Positions 61,397 to 64,000 of a DNA stretch of 64,000 nt are shown here, piece after piece. Where the stretch lies: NCBI GenBank assembly GCA_000328365.1, contig KB305378.1:50067-114066 (forward strand). The letters run 5' to 3'. A program made the position numbers and the translations under genes. Below the pieces are notes generated by a model. It saw only the letters and a program-made list of their open reading frames with translations, ran no database searches and was not told where the DNA came from. Positions within the stretch are counted from its first letter, which is position 1, and the number at the start of each line of letters is the position of its first letter. The DNA comes from Capitella teleta (Eukaryota > Annelida > Polychaeta > Capitellidae).

Positions 61397-61621
61397 TTAA
61401 AGTTGTTGGATGACTGAAAATAATATGCTGAAGAGAGCTCTCAGTTTGGTGGAAGCAATCCGTTCATTCTCATAGCCTGTTTTCAGATATTCCATTTCTG
61501 TTAGAACAGTTCTTGTTGTGTGCGTCTGCAGTGTGTGTGCGTGCTATGTGCATGCGCGCGTGTGTGTGCTATTTTGCACTATTTTCTCTCTGCTTCAGCT
61601 GGGCCTCGGAGGCCTCACAAA

Positions 61622-62984
61622 ATGCGCGGCGGCCATAAGACCTCCTCCGCTCAGAACCCTCAGCTGTTTGATGACACAAGCGCCACGCAGCCTCCTCCTG
61701 GCCCCTACGCCATGCCTCCCCCGGTGTACGGAGAAGCCCAGGGCATGCCAGGTAACCACGGCAATGGCTTATTCCGCTTCCCTGCTGGCTGAAGACTCCT
61801 AATTTTTGCTTGGTGTTTTATTATTTTTTCCTAATCTTGTGGCTGCTGCTTCTTTGTCAGGTGCTTTGATGCAGTGCATGCATTCTGTTCGTTCTGTGCT
61901 GTTGCCTCATCTCTGCTGGTGTTTGCAGGTGCCAGCTACACCCCTGAGCCTGGCTATGGAGTCCCTGGCAACATGGCCGGCCCTCCGCAGTACCCGGGGG
62001 CTCAGTACATGAATGACCCCATGGCCAATGCGGCCGTGCAATACGGACAGACGCTGGCGGGCCAAGGCAAAGATTACCTGCACAAAAATGTGAGTGTTTG
62101 GATCTGTGTCTTGTGAAAATGACTGCTGTCTTCTGCAGATGGAGAAATACGTATCTGCTTCAAAACTCAAATATTACTTTGCGGTGGACACATCGTACGT
62201 GGGCAAGAAACTCTGCCTCCTCTTGTTCCCTTTCGCCCACACGGTGAGCTGCTCCTCCTCTCTTTCTCCCTGACATCTGAACTTTGGCCTTTTCAGGACT
62301 GGTCAATCAAGTTCAACCAAGATGAGCCAGTTGCCCCCAGGTATGAGGTCAATGCCCCTGACCTCTACATCCCAGGTGAGCATATCATCATCACCATGGT
62401 AACGACCAAAGGTCATGTGTGTGCATAGTGATGGCGTTTGTGACGTACATCCTTGTGGCTGGCGTGGCTCTCGGCACGCAGAACCGCTTCACGCCCGAGC
62501 ATTTGGGGGTGACGTCTTCCACAGCCCTCGTCTGGACCATCCTGGAGATCATCATCCTCCTCATCGCCATGTACGTCATCAACGTCGCCACCGATCTCAA
62601 GTACTTGGACCTGTTGGCGTACTGCGGATACAAGTATGTGGGGTAGGTGCATGAAGAAGCAGTCACATGATACGCGTGATGTCTGATGTGTGCAGGATGC
62701 TCCTGGCGCTCATTGGCGGTCTGCTCTTCCAGTCCAGCGGCTATTACATTGTGCTGCTCTGGACCAGCATCTCCATCGCCTTCTTCCTGGTGAGTGCAGC
62801 CACTGTTCAGTGCACGTGCACTCTTTGCTTGTTGCAGGTGCGCTCTCTGAAACTGGCCATCATGCCTCACAGCGACCCTGACAATTACATTCGCGGCAAC
62901 AAGCGGCGCTTGTATTTCTTGCTTTTTGTGGCGCTGTCACAGCCGCTGTTGATGTGGTGGTTGACCAATCACCTTGTTCAGTGA
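61622..62984 (+). CDS. YIF1: YIF1, ER-Golgi membrane protein
   Basis: 309 aa (human YIF1A/B are about 290-310). Exons: 61622-61751, 61929-62089, 62139-62243, 62297-62375, 62429-62642, 62696-62789, 62838-62984. The acceptor ending at 61598 suggests a 5' UTR intron. Family marks are the LFDDTS motif near the N-terminus and a Pro/Gly/Tyr-rich segment. Next come [37 protein letters not shown] and [17 protein letters not shown], then five hydrophobic helices ending [10 protein letters not shown] (human ...YWLTFHLVR). YIF1 pairs with YIP1-family proteins and works in ER-to-Golgi vesicle traffic and Golgi structure. Introns are 48-57 bp apart from the first (177 bp). Confidence 0.95.
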
Positions 62985-63258
62985 CCTCATTGTTCCATCT
63001 CCAGCATCACTCATTATACTTTCGCCGCAATTACGTGTGAATACAATTGTTTAATCTCTGTCTCTTTGCAAATTTTATCATTTTGCCTGTTTGGGATGTT
63101 ATGTTCTTAATATTGACGAGGTTCTTAGCAATCCGTATTGAAATCTAATTCAATATCTGCAATATTTCCAGATAGTGTGGGTATTATACTTTCCAAGTTT
63201 AAATGATGATATGTTTTCCAAATTCAACTGCGTTTGATTTCATGTGGATTACTCTTAA

Positions 63259-63943
63259 AGGGATGGGGAACTAAATTTTAAGTGATGTTCTATTGACTCA
63301 TAGCACCAATTGATAACATTCTGTGCCAAGAACACCATGCCTGGATGCAAGCGTAAGGAAATAATGCATTCCGAATATCGAGGTTAGCATTGCACCTATG
63401 GAAAAATGGCTTCCATTGCAAAGTATAAGAGGCAAACGTCAGCTGAGGGCTTGTCGTGATTGGTCCCGTGAAGCTATCGATTTCAGCCAATCAGAGCAGA
63501 TCATCTTTGCCATAAAAGGACATCTCTGTTGTTTACGAAACGAAAGCGCATGCGTAGTACACTCTGGCTGACCTTTTTACTGTTTTAGGATTAGAAACAT
63601 GGTAGGTGTCCTAGAAAATCGCTTGTTAAAATAAGAAAAATAGCGAAAAATATTTTTTTTTTCGCGCCTGACTGGTGGCAAAATGATTATTCTATCTATT
63701 TCCGAAAATGAAATAAAAAAATATCCAGGGGTTTAGTCGCAGGACACGCTGATATGACGAGGCCCATTGTAAAAGATGGGGAACTCTGTGTTTCATCACA
63801 GCTCATGACGTCACGCCTAATTAGCAATATATCTCCTGTGAAATCGTTAGCGATGATATTCCTTGTGTGGGCCAGGCATAGAAATCATTCTTGGTGCATC
63901 AAATAACGACTCAAAGTCCATTTTTAACCAGTTCTCTCTCCCT
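63259..63943. mobile_element. TTAA-flanked inverted-repeat element, about 685 bp
   Basis: TTAA stands on both sides (63255-63258 and 63944-63947). The ends AGGGATGGGGAACT and, in complement, AGGGAGAGAGAACT match at 11 of 14 positions. TTAA target duplication is the mark of piggyBac-type transposition, but the termini do not start CCCT as in classical piggyBac. No transposase sequence. Confidence 0.55.
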
Positions 63944-64000
63944 TTAATATTATATATCATTTATTCACAAACAACAGTCATGTAGTTACAGTAATAGAAT

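Noticed and set aside
60990-61417. Long overlapping ORFs (136-161 codons) on the plus strand
   Set aside because: They are open only because the CATG minisatellite has no stop in any frame; there is no domain or codon signal.

Overview
The window is animal nuclear DNA. Every protein-coding gene is a recognisable metazoan type, and all but two (a TRIM-NHL coding exon and a small-heat-shock-like gene) are split by GT-AG introns. A kindlin and three organic solute transporter alpha genes point to Metazoa rather than another eukaryote. Most introns inside genes are only about 47-100 bp, and repeats (LINEs, SINE-like retroposons, several kinds of small inverted-repeat element, microsatellites) fill the spaces. 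A sponge or another compact-intron invertebrate is my best guess; species cannot be fixed from sequence alone. There are two assembly gaps (44585-45299 and 55312-55361).

Layout. 1-2.8 kb: a decayed, 5'-truncated CR1-like LINE (minus strand) with a second fragment of the same family at the left edge. 3.0-14.6 kb: three tandem same-strand OST-alpha (SLC51A-like) paralogs. The first lacks its N-terminal exons in this window, next to the LINE; the other two are complete (350 and 420 aa). 17.4-19.8 kb: TRIM-NHL protein, 809 aa, single coding exon, plus strand. 21.7-32.6 kb: kindlin, minus strand, 12 coding exons, 690 aa, convergent with the TRIM gene. 35.5-40.4 kb: XPD/ERCC2 helicase, minus strand, 23 coding exons, 760 aa, with a 636-bp foldback element in intron 1. 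41.5-43.1 kb: intronless protein with three alpha-crystallin-like domains, minus strand. 46.8-50.9 kb: PEX6, plus strand, 990 aa. 52.2-56.2 kb: decayed LINE with a nested SINE-like insertion. 56.9-58.0 kb: a tRNA-headed retroposon of about 1.17 kb flanked by a 13-bp target duplication. 58.3-59.2 kb: pogo/Tigger-like non-autonomous element. 60.7-61.4 kb: tandem repeats. 61.6-63.0 kb: YIF1, plus strand, 309 aa. 63.3-63.9 kb: element flanked by TTAA.

The host genes do not form one pathway: they cover membrane transport (OST-alpha), ubiquitin ligation (TRIM-NHL), integrin activation (kindlin), transcription/DNA repair (XPD), chaperoning (small heat shock), peroxisome import (PEX6) and ER-Golgi traffic (YIF1). 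Splice models were made by hand. Their total coding lengths are divisible by three, and where I recall the human protein length (XPD 760, PEX6 980, kindlin-2 680, OST-alpha 340) they agree closely, which supports them. The most novel material is in the mobile DNA: a 59-66 bp inverted-repeat element present three times, each copy with its own perfect 9-bp target duplication; a 1.17-kb tRNA-headed retroposon with a related 129-bp copy nested in a LINE; and the long foldback in the XPD intron.
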